Part shown: positions 35,368 through 44,576 of the stretch, piece by piece
Position numbering within the stretch: position 1 is the first letter of the stretch
Layout: each line of letters opens with the position of its first letter
NCBI GenBank assembly: GCA_019931185.1
Contig: JAINDK010000050.1
Location: 1 to 64,000, forward strand
DNA length: 64,000 bases
Origin: Bryobacter sp. CoA8 C33
Lineage (GTDB): Bacteria > Acidobacteriota > Terriglobia > Bryobacterales > Bryobacteraceae
Direction of reading: 5' to 3'
Notes under the pieces: model-generated
What the model was told of the DNA's origin: nothing
The model's input: only the letters and a program-made list of their open reading frames with translations
Database searches by the model: none
Position numbers and translations under genes: made by a program

Positions 35368-38300
35368 AGAGAAACTCCTTGAGGTTGAAGACAGCGTGGG
35401 CGACATCCTTCCAGACGGCTTCACTGGTGAGGATGCTGGCTTTGTGAAGGGTGGCCAGTTCGGCGGCGAGGCCGCGGAAGCGCTGTTTTTCGGCGGGGGA
35501 GGCGGGGCGGGAGAGGGCGCGGCGGAACATGCTATCGATGCGCTGATCAGGCGTGGCGGAGTCGGCGGCGAGTTTGGCGCCCCAGCGGCGGGCGATTTCG
35601 ATGACGAAGGGGTCGTTGAGGAGAGTGAGAGCCTGGGCGGGGACGTTGGTGACGTCGCGGCGGCCGCGGCCGGCCAGGGGGAGCGGGAAATCGAAGGTTT
35701 CGAGGAAAGCGGGGCCTTCCATGCGGGTGACCTTGGTGTAGATGCTTCTGCGGCCGGCGCCATCGAGAGGGCCGGCGAGGAGTTTTCGGTAGGCTTCGGG
35801 GGCGGTGCGATGGGGGGAGATGCTTTCGCCGTAAAGACTAGGTTTGAGTTCACCGGCGGCGGCGAGGATGGCATCGCGGAGTTCCTCGGCGGAGAGGCGG
35901 CGGAGGGGCCAGGCGGCTTCGCGGAACTTGGCGCTGGTGAGCAGGAGGCGCATCATTTTCTTGATGCTCCAGCCGTCGGCGATGAAGCGGGCGGCCAAGG
36001 CATCGAGGAGTTCCGGGTGTTCAGGCTTATCGCCGAGGGCGCCGAAGTTATCGACGCTGCGGACAAGGCCTTGGCCGAAGACGGCCTGCCAAATGCGGTT
36101 GACGATGACGCGGGGGGTGAGGGGATTTTGGGGGCTGGCGATTTGTTCGGCCAACTCTCTTCTACCGCTGCCGGGGCCGGTGATGACCGGGCCGGCGAGA
36201 ATCCCGGCGAGCAGGCGGCGGGGGGCAATTTCGCCGAAGCTGGTGGGGCTGCCGGCGATGAGGACGGGGTAATCGCGCCCGGTGGCGGCGTCGGCAAGGC
36301 CTTCGACCATGGGGGCGGAGCCGAGTTGGGATTGGGTATCGCGGTATTCGTTGAGGAGGGAGGGGAGAAGGGGAGAGGCTTCCGCGCGGTTTTCAAGCAG
36401 ACCTTGGCGGAGGGCCCAATCGAGCCAGCGAGCATCCTCGTCACTCGACTGAGCGTCGGCCCAACGGCGCACGGCGGCGGCGATGGCCTGGGAGAAAGCA
36501 GCGGCGCGGCCCTCTGGGGTGGTGAGGGTCTGGCCGTCGAGATCCAGGATATGAGACAGGGGTTCGCGCGGGCTCTCTTCGACGTCGTGGGTGACGGCTC
36601 CGGCCCAGCCGAAGTAGGATTCCTGGGCGGAGAGCAGTTTTTCCTGATCGGGCTTGAGAACGCCGGGACGGTCGGGATAGCGGGGATTGGCCCAACGGGT
36701 GACGAGTTCGAGAAAGACGGGAAGGCGCTGTTGCTGGGAGTAGGTCTCGGACTTGGTCCAGGAGGGCCAGCGGCCTTCGAGCAGTTTGTTTTGCTCGCCG
36801 ATGGCGCAGTTATCAATGACGGTGCGGCGGGCGGCGAGGGAGCCGCCGTAAGCGCGAACGCTGATGAATTTGCGGTTCTTGGGCAGGAGGGGGGAACGCA
36901 AGGCGCCCTGGAGTTTGGGGGAGATGACGCCGCTGTAGACGCCAGCGGGCAAGATAGCTTCGACCACGGCGGCACCAGTGGGGGTGAGGACGAATTCACC
37001 GGGACCGGTTTTTTCAATGCCACTGCCGTCGGCGAGCCAGCCGGTATCGAAGGGCTCGTAGTTGTTGCGGGCGTCATCCTGACGCCGGCGGGCTTCGGTG
37101 AGATAGCGTTGCCAGCCGGCAGCACCTTCCGATTCGAGAGAGCTCCAGAGAGTCTCGAGGTCGGCCATCTCCTTGGTGGGAGTGAAATGCCGCGAGGCGA
37201 GACGAGCGGAGAGGAGGGGAACTTCACGGGTCCAAAGGCGAGCGAGTTCGGAGCGTATGCGGCCGCGCAGGTTGAGGAGTTGATCGAGAAGCTTTTGATT
37301 GGCGGCGGGGCTGGCGAGGGAGCGGAGGACGGGACGGCTGCTGTTGAGGATGCCATAGAGGCCGTAGTAATCCTGGGTGGGGATGGGATCGAGCTTGTGG
37401 TCGTGACAGCGGGCGCAGGCGACGGTGAGGGCGAGGAAGCCTTTGGTGAGGGTGTCGATCTGGTTGTCGATGACGTCGAGGGCAATTTCGCGGAACTGGA
37501 TGCAGTCGTCGTGACCGGCTTCACCGAGGCGAAAGAAAGCAGTGCCGATGACGGACTCATTGATGCCGGCGCGGTGGTCGATGCGGGGTGATTCGAGGAG
37601 GTCGCCGGCGAGGTGTTCGCGGATGAGTTGGGAGTAGGGGAGATCGGCGTTAAAGGCGCGGATGAGATAGTCGCGATAGCGCCAGGCGCCGGCGATTTCG
37701 TAGTTCCATTCGTAGCCGCGGGTTTCGGCAAAGCGCATGAGGTCCATCCAGCGGCGAGCCCACTGTTCGCCGTAGTGGGGGGAGGCGAGGAGCCGGTCGA
37801 CGCTTTGTTCGAAGCTTTCGTTGCGGGCTAAGTCTTCAGGGGTGGGGGGAAGGCCGGTGAGGACGAAGCTGAGGCGGCGCAGGAGCGTGGGGGCGGAGGC
37901 GGGAGGATTGGCGGGAAGCCAGGCGTCAACGAGGTGGCCGGACCGGGGAGGCTTGGTTGCTTTGACGGGCTGAAAGGCCCAGTGATCGCGGAGGAGTTTC
38001 TGGTAGCGGGAGTGGGCTGGGGAGGGGGAGGGGGCATTGGGCCAGAGGGCGCCACGCTCGATCCATTCGGCGAGAGCGGCGATATCGGTTGGCTGGAGTT
38101 GGCCGCCGAGGGGCATGGGAATTTCCTGATGGCGGACAGCACGAAGGAGCAAGCTTTGGCCGGCATTGCCGGGAGTGAGAGCGGGGCCGCGTTTGCCACC
38201 GCGCAGCAGAGCCTCGCGGGAATCAACGCGCAGACCGCTGAATTGCTTGTCAGGCCCATGGCAGGAGTAACAGTTGCGGGCCAGAACGGGGCGCACTTTG

Positions 38301-38383
38301 GTTTCAAAGAATTCGAATTGCTGGGCGGAGGATTTTCCAAAGAGCCCGATGATGAGTACCCAGAGCGGCAGCCGTCCACGCAT
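35357..38383 (-). CDS. PSD1/PSCyt cytochrome protein (DUF1549-DUF1553), module 2
   Basis: The 1008-residue protein has a signal peptide (MRGRLPLWVLIIGLFGKSSA), haem motif CYSCH at 38-42, a DUF1549 domain with a second CxxCH (CARCHDHKLDP), and a C-terminal DUF1553 domain (LTPRVIVNRIWQAVFGQG). It is about 190 residues longer than module 1 because of an extra beta-rich block between the domains (VLTPTGAAVVEAILPAGVYS). The ATG at 38383 has AAGGGG just upstream. The next gene, DUF1501, overlaps its end by 11 bases. The promoter must lie in the 62-bp gap shared with the divergent beta-helix gene. An exported c-type haem redox role is likely. Confidence 0.9.
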   Translation of the reverse strand: MRGRLPLWVLIIGLFGKSSAQQFEFFETKVRPVLARNCYSCHGPDKQFSGLRVDSREALLRGGKRGPALTPGNAGQSLLLRAVRHQEIPMPLGGQLQPTDIAALAEWIERGALWPNAPSPSPAHSRYQKLLRDHWAFQPVKATKPPRSGHLVDAWLPANPPASAPTLLRRLSFVLTGLPPTPEDLARNESFEQSVDRLLASPHYGEQWARRWMDLMRFAETRGYEWNYEIAGAWRYRDYLIRAFNADLPYSQLIREHLAGDLLESPRIDHRAGINESVIGTAFFRLGEAGHDDCIQFREIALDVIDNQIDTLTKGFLALTVACARCHDHKLDPIPTQDYYGLYGILNSSRPVLRSLASPAANQKLLDQLLNLRGRIRSELARLWTREVPLLSARLASRHFTPTKEMADLETLWSSLESEGAAGWQRYLTEARRRQDDARNNYEPFDTGWLADGSGIEKTGPGEFVLTPTGAAVVEAILPAGVYSGVISPKLQGALRSPLLPKNRKFISVRAYGGSLAARRTVIDNCAIGEQNKLLEGRWPSWTKSETYSQQQRLPVFLELVTRWANPRYPDRPGVLKPDQEKLLSAQESYFGWAGAVTHDVEESPREPLSHILDLDGQTLTTPEGRAAAFSQAIAAAVRRWADAQSSDEDARWLDWALRQGLLENRAEASPLLPSLLNEYRDTQSQLGSAPMVEGLADAATGRDYPVLIAGSPTSFGEIAPRRLLAGILAGPVITGPGSGRRELAEQIASPQNPLTPRVIVNRIWQAVFGQGLVRSVDNFGALGDKPEHPELLDALAARFIADGWSIKKMMRLLLTSAKFREAAWPLRRLSAEELRDAILAAAGELKPSLYGESISPHRTAPEAYRKLLAGPLDGAGRRSIYTKVTRMEGPAFLETFDFPLPLAGRGRRDVTNVPAQALTLLNDPFVIEIARRWGAKLAADSATPDQRIDSMFRRALSRPASPAEKQRFRGLAAELATLHKASILTSEAVWKDVAHAVFNLKEFLYVP

Positions 38384-38445
38384 TGCCCCTTCATGATATC
38401 GCCGCTGAAGGCGCGGCGCGTTCAATCCCGGGGCATAATCGGATC

Positions 38446-40368
38446 ATGAGAATCGCGATTCTGACCGGGTTGGTGGCGGGTGCGTTGAGCGGCGAAGTGC
38501 GGGTGACGGCCAAGCAGGGAGTTGGCGGCATTGAGCGGGCGCGGGACGCGCTGCGGGCCGGCGGAAAGGCGGAGACGGTGCGGATCGAGGCGGGGGACTA
38601 TTTGCTGGAGCGGTCGCTCGAATTCGGGCCGCGCGATCCGGAGGGGTCGGTTTACATTGCGGAAGCGGGGGTGCGTTTGATTGGGGGAGAGCGGGTGCGA
38701 GGGTGGAGGCCGGTGAAGGATCGATCGCTGCTGGCGCGGTTGCCGGAGCGGGCGCGGGGGAAGGTGAGAATGGCAACGATGGCGGGGCTTGGGGGGATGA
38801 GCGCGCGGGGCTTCGGGCGGGAACATATGCCGGCGCACTCGGAACTATTTTTCAATGGGAAGCGGATGACGGTGGCGAGGTGGCCGAACGGGGAGTTCGC
38901 GCGGATTGCCGAGCCGTTGGACCGCGAGCCACAAGACGATGGGCATGGCCGAAAGATCGGGCGGCTGGAATTCGGATTCCGCTATGAGGGGGAGCGGCCA
39001 GCGGGATGGAAGAAGGATGAAAACATTTGGGTGCATGGGTATTGGTCGTGGGACTGGGCGGATACCTATGAGCGGGTCGCGTCGATCGATGCCGGGACGA
39101 AGTCGGTGCTGACGGCGGCGCCCCATGGAATCTACGGCTTTAGAAAGGATCAGCGATATTACTATCTCAACGTGCTCGAGGAGTTAGATGAGCCGGGAGA
39201 GTACTGGCTGGATTACGCGGCAAAGCGGATTTATTTTTGGCCGCCGTCGGAAATAGGGAAAGGCGAGGTATTTGTCTCCCAACTGGATCAACCGCTGGTG
39301 AAGATTGATGGGGCACGGGGCTTGCGGCTGGAGGGATTTTCCTTGGAAGGTGGGCGCGGGGATGGCGTGCGGATCGAAGGCGGGGCAGGGGTGACGCTGA
39401 GGAGGTGGCGGATACGCAACCTGGGCAACGTAGGGGTGATCGTGTTGGGGGGCGAGAGGCACGCCATCGAGCACTGCGAGATTTCGCACACGGGGGACAG
39501 CGCGGTGGAGATCACCGGGGGGGATCGAGGGAGTTTGACTCCGGCGGGCCATCGGGTGGAGGACTGCGATATCCATGATATGGGACAGTGGGTGCGGACT
39601 TACAATCCGGCGGTGAAGGTAAATGGGGTGGGCAATCGTGTCGCGCATAATGAGATTCATGATGCGCCGCACGCGGGGATTTTGCTGACCGGCAATGACC
39701 ATGTGATTGAGTACAACAACATACATCATCTGGCGCTTGAAACGGGCGATGTTGGAGCGATTTACATAGGACGGGATTATACGGAGCGGGGCACGGTGAT
39801 CCGGTATAACTACATACATGAGTTGGGTGGCGTGGGGTTTGGGTCGATGGCGGTGTATCTGGACGACTGCGCCTCCGGCATTACGATATATGGCAATATC
39901 TTCTATCAGCTAAAATTTGGAGCGTTTGTGGGAGGGGGCCGGGATAACCGGGTGGAAAATAACGTGTTTGTGGATTGTAATCCGGCGATCCACGTGGATG
40001 CGCGAGGAATGGATAAGCGCAAGGTTTGGCAGGACATGGTGTATGTGAATATGAAACCGGCGGTGGAGGCGATGAAGGTGATGGATCCGCCCTATGCGCG
40101 GAGGTATCCGGAGATTGGCAGTGTGCTGCCGTATCTGGCGCGGGGGGGCGGGGTGCCGCCGGAGGGGAATGTAATCCGGCGCAACCTGATTCAAGGACCG
40201 GGACTTGCGGTGCGAGAGCCGGCGCGGCCCTGGGTCGTCGATGTGGGCGAGAATCTGGAGGTGAAGGATGCCTCTTTTTTCACGCCGGCAACGGGAGGGC
40301 ACCGGGTTCCAGCGGGATTTCCGTTCGAGGTGATCGCGGTGGAGAAGATAGGGCGGCGGGGAAGATAG
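38446..40368 (+). CDS. Right-handed beta-helix protein (GH141-like)
   Basis: The 640-residue protein has a short leader (MRIAILTGLVAGALSGEV). An opening module of IERARDALRAGGKAETVRI and GDYLLERSLEFGP is followed by SELFFNGKRMTVARWPNGEF, typical of GH141-like beta-helix enzymes. The region from about 285 to 560 holds parallel beta-helix coils (GLRLEGFSLEGGRGDGVRI, GVIVLGGERHAIEHCEIS, NRVAHNEIHDAPHAGILLTG, NGTIYG-like coil ITIYGNIFYQLKFGAFVGG). Such proteins cleave plant or exopolysaccharides; the fit to GH141 is from memory. It is divergent from a PSD1/DUF1501 pair and may share regulation with it. Confidence 0.75.
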   Translation: MRIAILTGLVAGALSGEVRVTAKQGVGGIERARDALRAGGKAETVRIEAGDYLLERSLEFGPRDPEGSVYIAEAGVRLIGGERVRGWRPVKDRSLLARLPERARGKVRMATMAGLGGMSARGFGREHMPAHSELFFNGKRMTVARWPNGEFARIAEPLDREPQDDGHGRKIGRLEFGFRYEGERPAGWKKDENIWVHGYWSWDWADTYERVASIDAGTKSVLTAAPHGIYGFRKDQRYYYLNVLEELDEPGEYWLDYAAKRIYFWPPSEIGKGEVFVSQLDQPLVKIDGARGLRLEGFSLEGGRGDGVRIEGGAGVTLRRWRIRNLGNVGVIVLGGERHAIEHCEISHTGDSAVEITGGDRGSLTPAGHRVEDCDIHDMGQWVRTYNPAVKVNGVGNRVAHNEIHDAPHAGILLTGNDHVIEYNNIHHLALETGDVGAIYIGRDYTERGTVIRYNYIHELGGVGFGSMAVYLDDCASGITIYGNIFYQLKFGAFVGGGRDNRVENNVFVDCNPAIHVDARGMDKRKVWQDMVYVNMKPAVEAMKVMDPPYARRYPEIGSVLPYLARGGGVPPEGNVIRRNLIQGPGLAVREPARPWVVDVGENLEVKDASFFTPATGGHRVPAGFPFEVIAVEKIGRRGR

Positions 40369-40509
40369 GCGCGCCGGATGCTCGATGCCCGGCTGGAGGG
40401 CGGCAGCGCCTGCCTTTGGGATAGAAGGCAGCCGGGGAAGAACTGGAGATTTTCTGGCGGGCCGGCCAATTGATTGGCGGAAGAGAGAGCGAAGCGGCGC
40501 CGGGGGTGC
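40369..40509. other. Convergent intergenic region with short hairpins
   Basis: This 141-bp gap lies between the beta-helix gene and the leftward aminotransferase gene. CTGCCTT at 40410-40416 pairs with AAGGCAG at 40425-40431 (8-base loop), and GCCAAT at 40465-40470 pairs with ATTGGC at 40473-40478. Either may end transcription, but no T-run supports it. Nothing else is seen. Confidence 0.4.
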
Positions 40510-41982
40510 TCAGGCGCTGTCGCGAATCACGCGGCAGGTGTCATCGGACACGCTGACCTGGCCGATGGCAGCGCGCGGCTGATCGAGCAGGGGGCGGAGG
40601 AAATCGACGAGGCGGGCGACGTCGGTGAAATTCGAGGCGAGCCCGATCGAGGCGCGGATGGCTCCCGAGCCGCGGCCGAGGCGGTTGGCCTCAAGCAGGC
40701 GCACGAAGTTCGGCAGATTCCAGTCATTGCCGAGGGTTTGGCCGAGGGCGATGTCTTCGTCGGTCAGCCCCTCGGCGGCCTCATTGGCGCCCGGGTTGCA
40801 GAAGCAGCCGGTACGGAGGGAAATCCCGGTGAGTCCGGCGAGTTCCTCGATGCGGCGGTAATCGATCCGGGCGCCGAAAGGATCGTAGAGATTGAAGGTA
40901 ATCGTGCCGCCGCGGGCCTCGGTTGTGGCGGGGCCATGGAGCTTTACGAAGGGCTTGCCGTTGGCATGTTTGAGCTGGTGCAGATCTTCGAGCAGCCAAC
41001 CGGACAGACAGCGAACGCGGGTCCCGATCGTTTCCATTCCGATGGCGGCGAGGTGCTCGAGGCCGATGCGGACGGCGGGAATCGAGAGGTAGTTGACTGT
41101 GCCGTCTTCAAAGGCCGCCTCGCCAGCGGAGAGCACATGCGAGAGGCGCTTGACCGTGGTGAAGTTGACGGTGCCGCCGGCAAACCAGGGGCGGTCGAGA
41201 AGGCTCAAAGTCTCCTTGCGCACGAGCAAGGCGCCCACCCCGGCGGGATAGCCGAACATTTTGTAAAAGGAGATGCTCAGGAAATCAGGGGCGACGCGTT
41301 GCAGGTCGAGCCGGTTGGTGGGAACAAAAGCGGCGGCATCGAGGAGCACGCGCCAACCGCGGCGGCGGGCGGTGGTGACCCAAGTGAGATCGTGTTTGAC
41401 GCCGGAATAATTCGACTGGGCGGGCAGGGCGAAGAGGCTTTCGGCCGCGGCGGGGCGGCGGTCGAGCTCGGCTGAGAGCCATAGCGGATCGAGGCGCAGT
41501 TCGCTCTCAGTCAGCGGGCAATAGGTGATCCCAGCCCCGGCCCGGCGAGCGAATTCGCGAATGCCATTGACCGAGTTGTGGTTATCGCTGGTGGCGAGAA
41601 AGCGGCTGGCGGGGGAAAACGGGAAGGACTCACCGACGAGCTTGAGGGCGCCGGTGGCATTGGGAGTAAAGACGAGAAGGTAGTCATCGCCGGCGCCGAA
41701 GAAATCGAGAACGGCCCGCCGGGTGGATTCAACGTGTCCGGTCATCGAGAGTGAAGCCGGGTTGGCGGAGTGGGGATTGCCGAAGACGCCTTGCTCGAGG
41801 AGGGCGAGGTGTTGGCGGACCTGGGATTCGCCGTAAAGAGCAGCGCCAGTGTAATCGAGGTAGATCTGGCCGGCATGATCGAGGCGGGCGTAATCACGGC
41901 GGCGCAGTTCATCGAGATGACCGGTGGCGGCATAGTCTGGAAAGCGATCGAGAAAGCGGGAAAAGCGCGCGTCAGCACTCAC
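40510..41982 (-). CDS. Class V aminotransferase, Moco-sulfurase N-domain-like
   Basis: The 490-residue protein is a PLP-dependent class V aminotransferase (NifS fold). Visible text matches the N-terminal domain of Moco sulfurase (MOCOS): IYLDYTGAALYGESQV, FGNPHSANPASLSMTGHV, VFTPNATGALKLVGESFPF and NHNSVNGIREFARRAG. The PLP lysine is in ISFYKMFGYPAGVGALLV. The candidate persulfide Cys is in LRTGCFCNPGANEAA. It may transfer sulfur from cysteine to a metal cofactor or protein. There is no MOSC domain, which full MOCOS proteins carry. Start is uncertain: GTG at 41982 has no properly spaced ribosome-binding site. It is divergent from a PSD1 gene over 60 bp. Confidence 0.78.
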   Translation of the reverse strand: MSADARFSRFLDRFPDYAATGHLDELRRRDYARLDHAGQIYLDYTGAALYGESQVRQHLALLEQGVFGNPHSANPASLSMTGHVESTRRAVLDFFGAGDDYLLVFTPNATGALKLVGESFPFSPASRFLATSDNHNSVNGIREFARRAGAGITYCPLTESELRLDPLWLSAELDRRPAAAESLFALPAQSNYSGVKHDLTWVTTARRRGWRVLLDAAAFVPTNRLDLQRVAPDFLSISFYKMFGYPAGVGALLVRKETLSLLDRPWFAGGTVNFTTVKRLSHVLSAGEAAFEDGTVNYLSIPAVRIGLEHLAAIGMETIGTRVRCLSGWLLEDLHQLKHANGKPFVKLHGPATTEARGGTITFNLYDPFGARIDYRRIEELAGLTGISLRTGCFCNPGANEAAEGLTDEDIALGQTLGNDWNLPNFVRLLEANRLGRGSGAIRASIGLASNFTDVARLVDFLRPLLDQPRAAIGQVSVSDDTCRVIRDSA

Positions 41983-42042
41983 TCCTTGATTATGAGCGAG
42001 CCTTGTTCGGATCGTTTGAAAGTGATAGAAATCATAGGAGCG

Positions 42043-44568
42043 ATGTGGGTTTTTCTCTTGTTTCTGGCGGCGGGCATTCTGGCCGGACAGCGTGCGCCGC
42101 TGTTCAAGGATGAGATATTGCCTGTGTTTGAGAAGAATTGTGTGTCCTGTCACAATGCGGGGCGGAAGATGGGGGGCCTCGACCTAAGCAGCTTCGCGGG
42201 TCTGATGGCGGGGGGCGCCAGCGGGCCGGTGATCGCCCCTGGGAAAGGGGAGCGGAGTTTGTTGTGGATGATGATCGAATCGGGGCGGATGCCGTTGGGG
42301 GGGCGGATGACGGGGGCGAGCAAACAATTGATCCGCAGCTATCTGGAGCACGGGCGATTTCCGCAGGAAGAGTTGGATCAGGCCGAGGCCGAGCGCGCGG
42401 CGCGGCGGATCACGCCCGAGGCGCGGCAGTGGTGGAGTTTTGTGAAGCCGAGGGACTTCCCCGCCCCGGCGGTCAGCAAGAGCCCACTGGTGCGCTCGAA
42501 AATAGACGCCTTCATCGAGGCGCGGCTGGAGGCACGCGGCTGGTCCATGCAGGGGGAGGCGGACCGTGTCACGCTGCTGCGCCGGGCCTCGTTCGCGCTG
42601 ACGGGACTGGCGCCGACGGAGGCGGAAGCGCGGGGCTTTCTTGCCGACACGAGCGCAGACGCTTATGAAAAGCTGGTGGACCGTCTGCTTGAGAGCACGC
42701 ACTTTGGGGAGCACTGGGCGCGCCACTGGCTTGACGTGGCCGGCTATTCGGACACGCGGGGTGACGCGGGCGATGGGGAGCGGGAGGCCTTGTGGAAGTA
42801 CCGCGATTGGGTGATCCGCGCGCTGAATGCGAACAAGCGGATCGACCGCTTTCTGACCGAGCAGTTCGCGGGGGATCAATTGATCAACTACAAGCCGGGC
42901 GCGAGCCCGACGCCGGAGGAGGCCGAGATGCTGACGGCGACGGGATATCTGCGCACGATCGCCGACATTACCGACAATCAGACGATTTACGAAGTGGACA
43001 AGTATTTCGACGCCTTGCAGAAGACGGTGGAGACGAGCCTGGGGAATGTGCTGGGGCTGACGGTTGGGTGCGTGCGCTGTCACGATCACAAGTTTGACCC
43101 GCTGTTGCAGCGGGACTACTTTCGGCTGACGGCGGCATTTCAGGCTACTTGGGATCCGGAGAACTGGCTGGCGGCGAATCTCGGGTTTGGTCCGTGGCCG
43201 AGCCGGATGGTGCTGGACATGCCGAAGGCGGCGCGGGAAGCCTGGATTGCCGATGTGACGAGCAATGACGCCAAGACAATTCGCCGTCTCGAGGATCTGC
43301 TTGAGGCCACCTATGAGGGCTTCCGCGCGGAGTTGCGGCGGGGCCGGCCGCTTGAGCCCGCCCGGCGGCTGGAGATTCGCAAGCTGATCGAGGACGACCC
43401 CGACCTCGAAATCGATCGCAGCGCGCCCAAGGATTTGATGAGCGACGGCGAGATGGAGGAGAAGTACCCGGAACTGAAGCGGTGGAAGGAAGAGTTGATA
43501 GAAAAGAAGGCTTCGCGGCGGAAGAAGCAAAGCGCGATTGAACCGAGTTTCATTGAAGCGGCCTGGGATGTGTCGAAGACACCGTCGCCGACCTACATCC
43601 TGACGCGGGGCAACTATCTGGCGCCTGGGGCGAAGGTGGAGCCGGGAATTCCGCTGGTGCTGGACAATCCGGAGAAGCCCTTTCGGTTCCCCGATCCCGC
43701 GGCGCATCGGGAATGGCACCACACGGGGCGGCGCCTGGCGCTGGCCGAGTGGCTGGTGGGGGCCGATCATCCGCTGACGGCGAGAGTGTTTGTGAATCGG
43801 GTATGGCAGTTTCTCTTCGGGGAAGGGATCGTGCGATCGGTGGACGATTTTGGCCGGCAGGGGGAGAAGCCGACGCATCCTGAGTTGCTTGACCACCTGG
43901 CGGTGCGATTCCAGCAGCAGGGGTGGAATCTGAAGCAATTGATCCGGGAAATTGTTATGAGCCAGGTCTTCCGGCAGGGTTCGGCGGAATGCGCGGCCTG
44001 TCTGGCGGCCGATCCGGGGAATCATCTGTTGTGGCGGAAAGGGCCGCTGCGGCTGGAGGCGGAGACGATCCGCGATTCCATGCTGAGGTTGAGCGGGTTG
44101 TTGGACACGCGTCAATTCGGCAAGCCGGAGCCGTTGCGGCGGGGGCCGGACGGGCAGTGGATGGAGGAGGAAAAGAAGGGCAATCCGAACCGGCGCGGGA
44201 TTTATCTCAAACAATCGCGTACGCGGCCGGTGGCGTTTTTGCATGCCTTTGATGCGCCGTCGATGACGCAAGACCATGAGACGCAGCGCTTCCGGTCGTC
44301 GCTTCCCTCGCAGTCGCTGGCGCTGCTGAATTCTCCGTTTCTCGAAAGGATCACGAAAGCGCTGGGGGAGCAACTGCTTGAGCAGAGCTCGGGGCACGCC
44401 GAGGAGGCGGCGCGCCGGGCCTTTTTCCTGCTGTATTCGCGGGAGGCTCGACCCGGGGAGTGGGGGGTGGCGGGAAACTTACTGGAAGGGGCGGAGGATC
44501 CGCCTTCGGGTCTGCGCCTGCTATTGCAGGCTCTGCTGGCCGCCAATGACTTTTTGTACAGCAATTGA
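42043..44568 (+). CDS. PSD1/PSCyt cytochrome protein (DUF1549-DUF1553), module 3
   Basis: The 841-residue protein has a leader (MWVFLLFLAAGILAG), haem motif CVSCH at 33-37, a DUF1549 domain with CVRCHDHKFDP (second haem-type motif), and a C-terminal DUF1553 domain (LTARVFVNRVWQFLFGEG). ATAGGAG just precedes the ATG at 42043; an earlier ATG at 41992 exists, but the leader favours 42043. The DUF1501 gene begins 8 bases after its stop, and a sugar-isomerase-like gene follows, so an exported redox enzyme could be tied to a carbohydrate-type substrate. The coding strand is less G-biased than module 2. Confidence 0.9.
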   Translation: MWVFLLFLAAGILAGQRAPLFKDEILPVFEKNCVSCHNAGRKMGGLDLSSFAGLMAGGASGPVIAPGKGERSLLWMMIESGRMPLGGRMTGASKQLIRSYLEHGRFPQEELDQAEAERAARRITPEARQWWSFVKPRDFPAPAVSKSPLVRSKIDAFIEARLEARGWSMQGEADRVTLLRRASFALTGLAPTEAEARGFLADTSADAYEKLVDRLLESTHFGEHWARHWLDVAGYSDTRGDAGDGEREALWKYRDWVIRALNANKRIDRFLTEQFAGDQLINYKPGASPTPEEAEMLTATGYLRTIADITDNQTIYEVDKYFDALQKTVETSLGNVLGLTVGCVRCHDHKFDPLLQRDYFRLTAAFQATWDPENWLAANLGFGPWPSRMVLDMPKAAREAWIADVTSNDAKTIRRLEDLLEATYEGFRAELRRGRPLEPARRLEIRKLIEDDPDLEIDRSAPKDLMSDGEMEEKYPELKRWKEELIEKKASRRKKQSAIEPSFIEAAWDVSKTPSPTYILTRGNYLAPGAKVEPGIPLVLDNPEKPFRFPDPAAHREWHHTGRRLALAEWLVGADHPLTARVFVNRVWQFLFGEGIVRSVDDFGRQGEKPTHPELLDHLAVRFQQQGWNLKQLIREIVMSQVFRQGSAECAACLAADPGNHLLWRKGPLRLEAETIRDSMLRLSGLLDTRQFGKPEPLRRGPDGQWMEEEKKGNPNRRGIYLKQSRTRPVAFLHAFDAPSMTQDHETQRFRSSLPSQSLALLNSPFLERITKALGEQLLEQSSGHAEEAARRAFFLLYSREARPGEWGVAGNLLEGAEDPPSGLRLLLQALLAANDFLYSN

Positions 44569-44576
44569 GGACCGCC

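Noticed and set aside
35276-37591. Very long rightward open frame opposite the PSD1 gene (771 codons), and another at 34018-35382
   Set aside because: They are antisense to genes with clear domains, are Gly/Ala/Glu-rich without motif or leader, and follow from the strong G bias of the strand.
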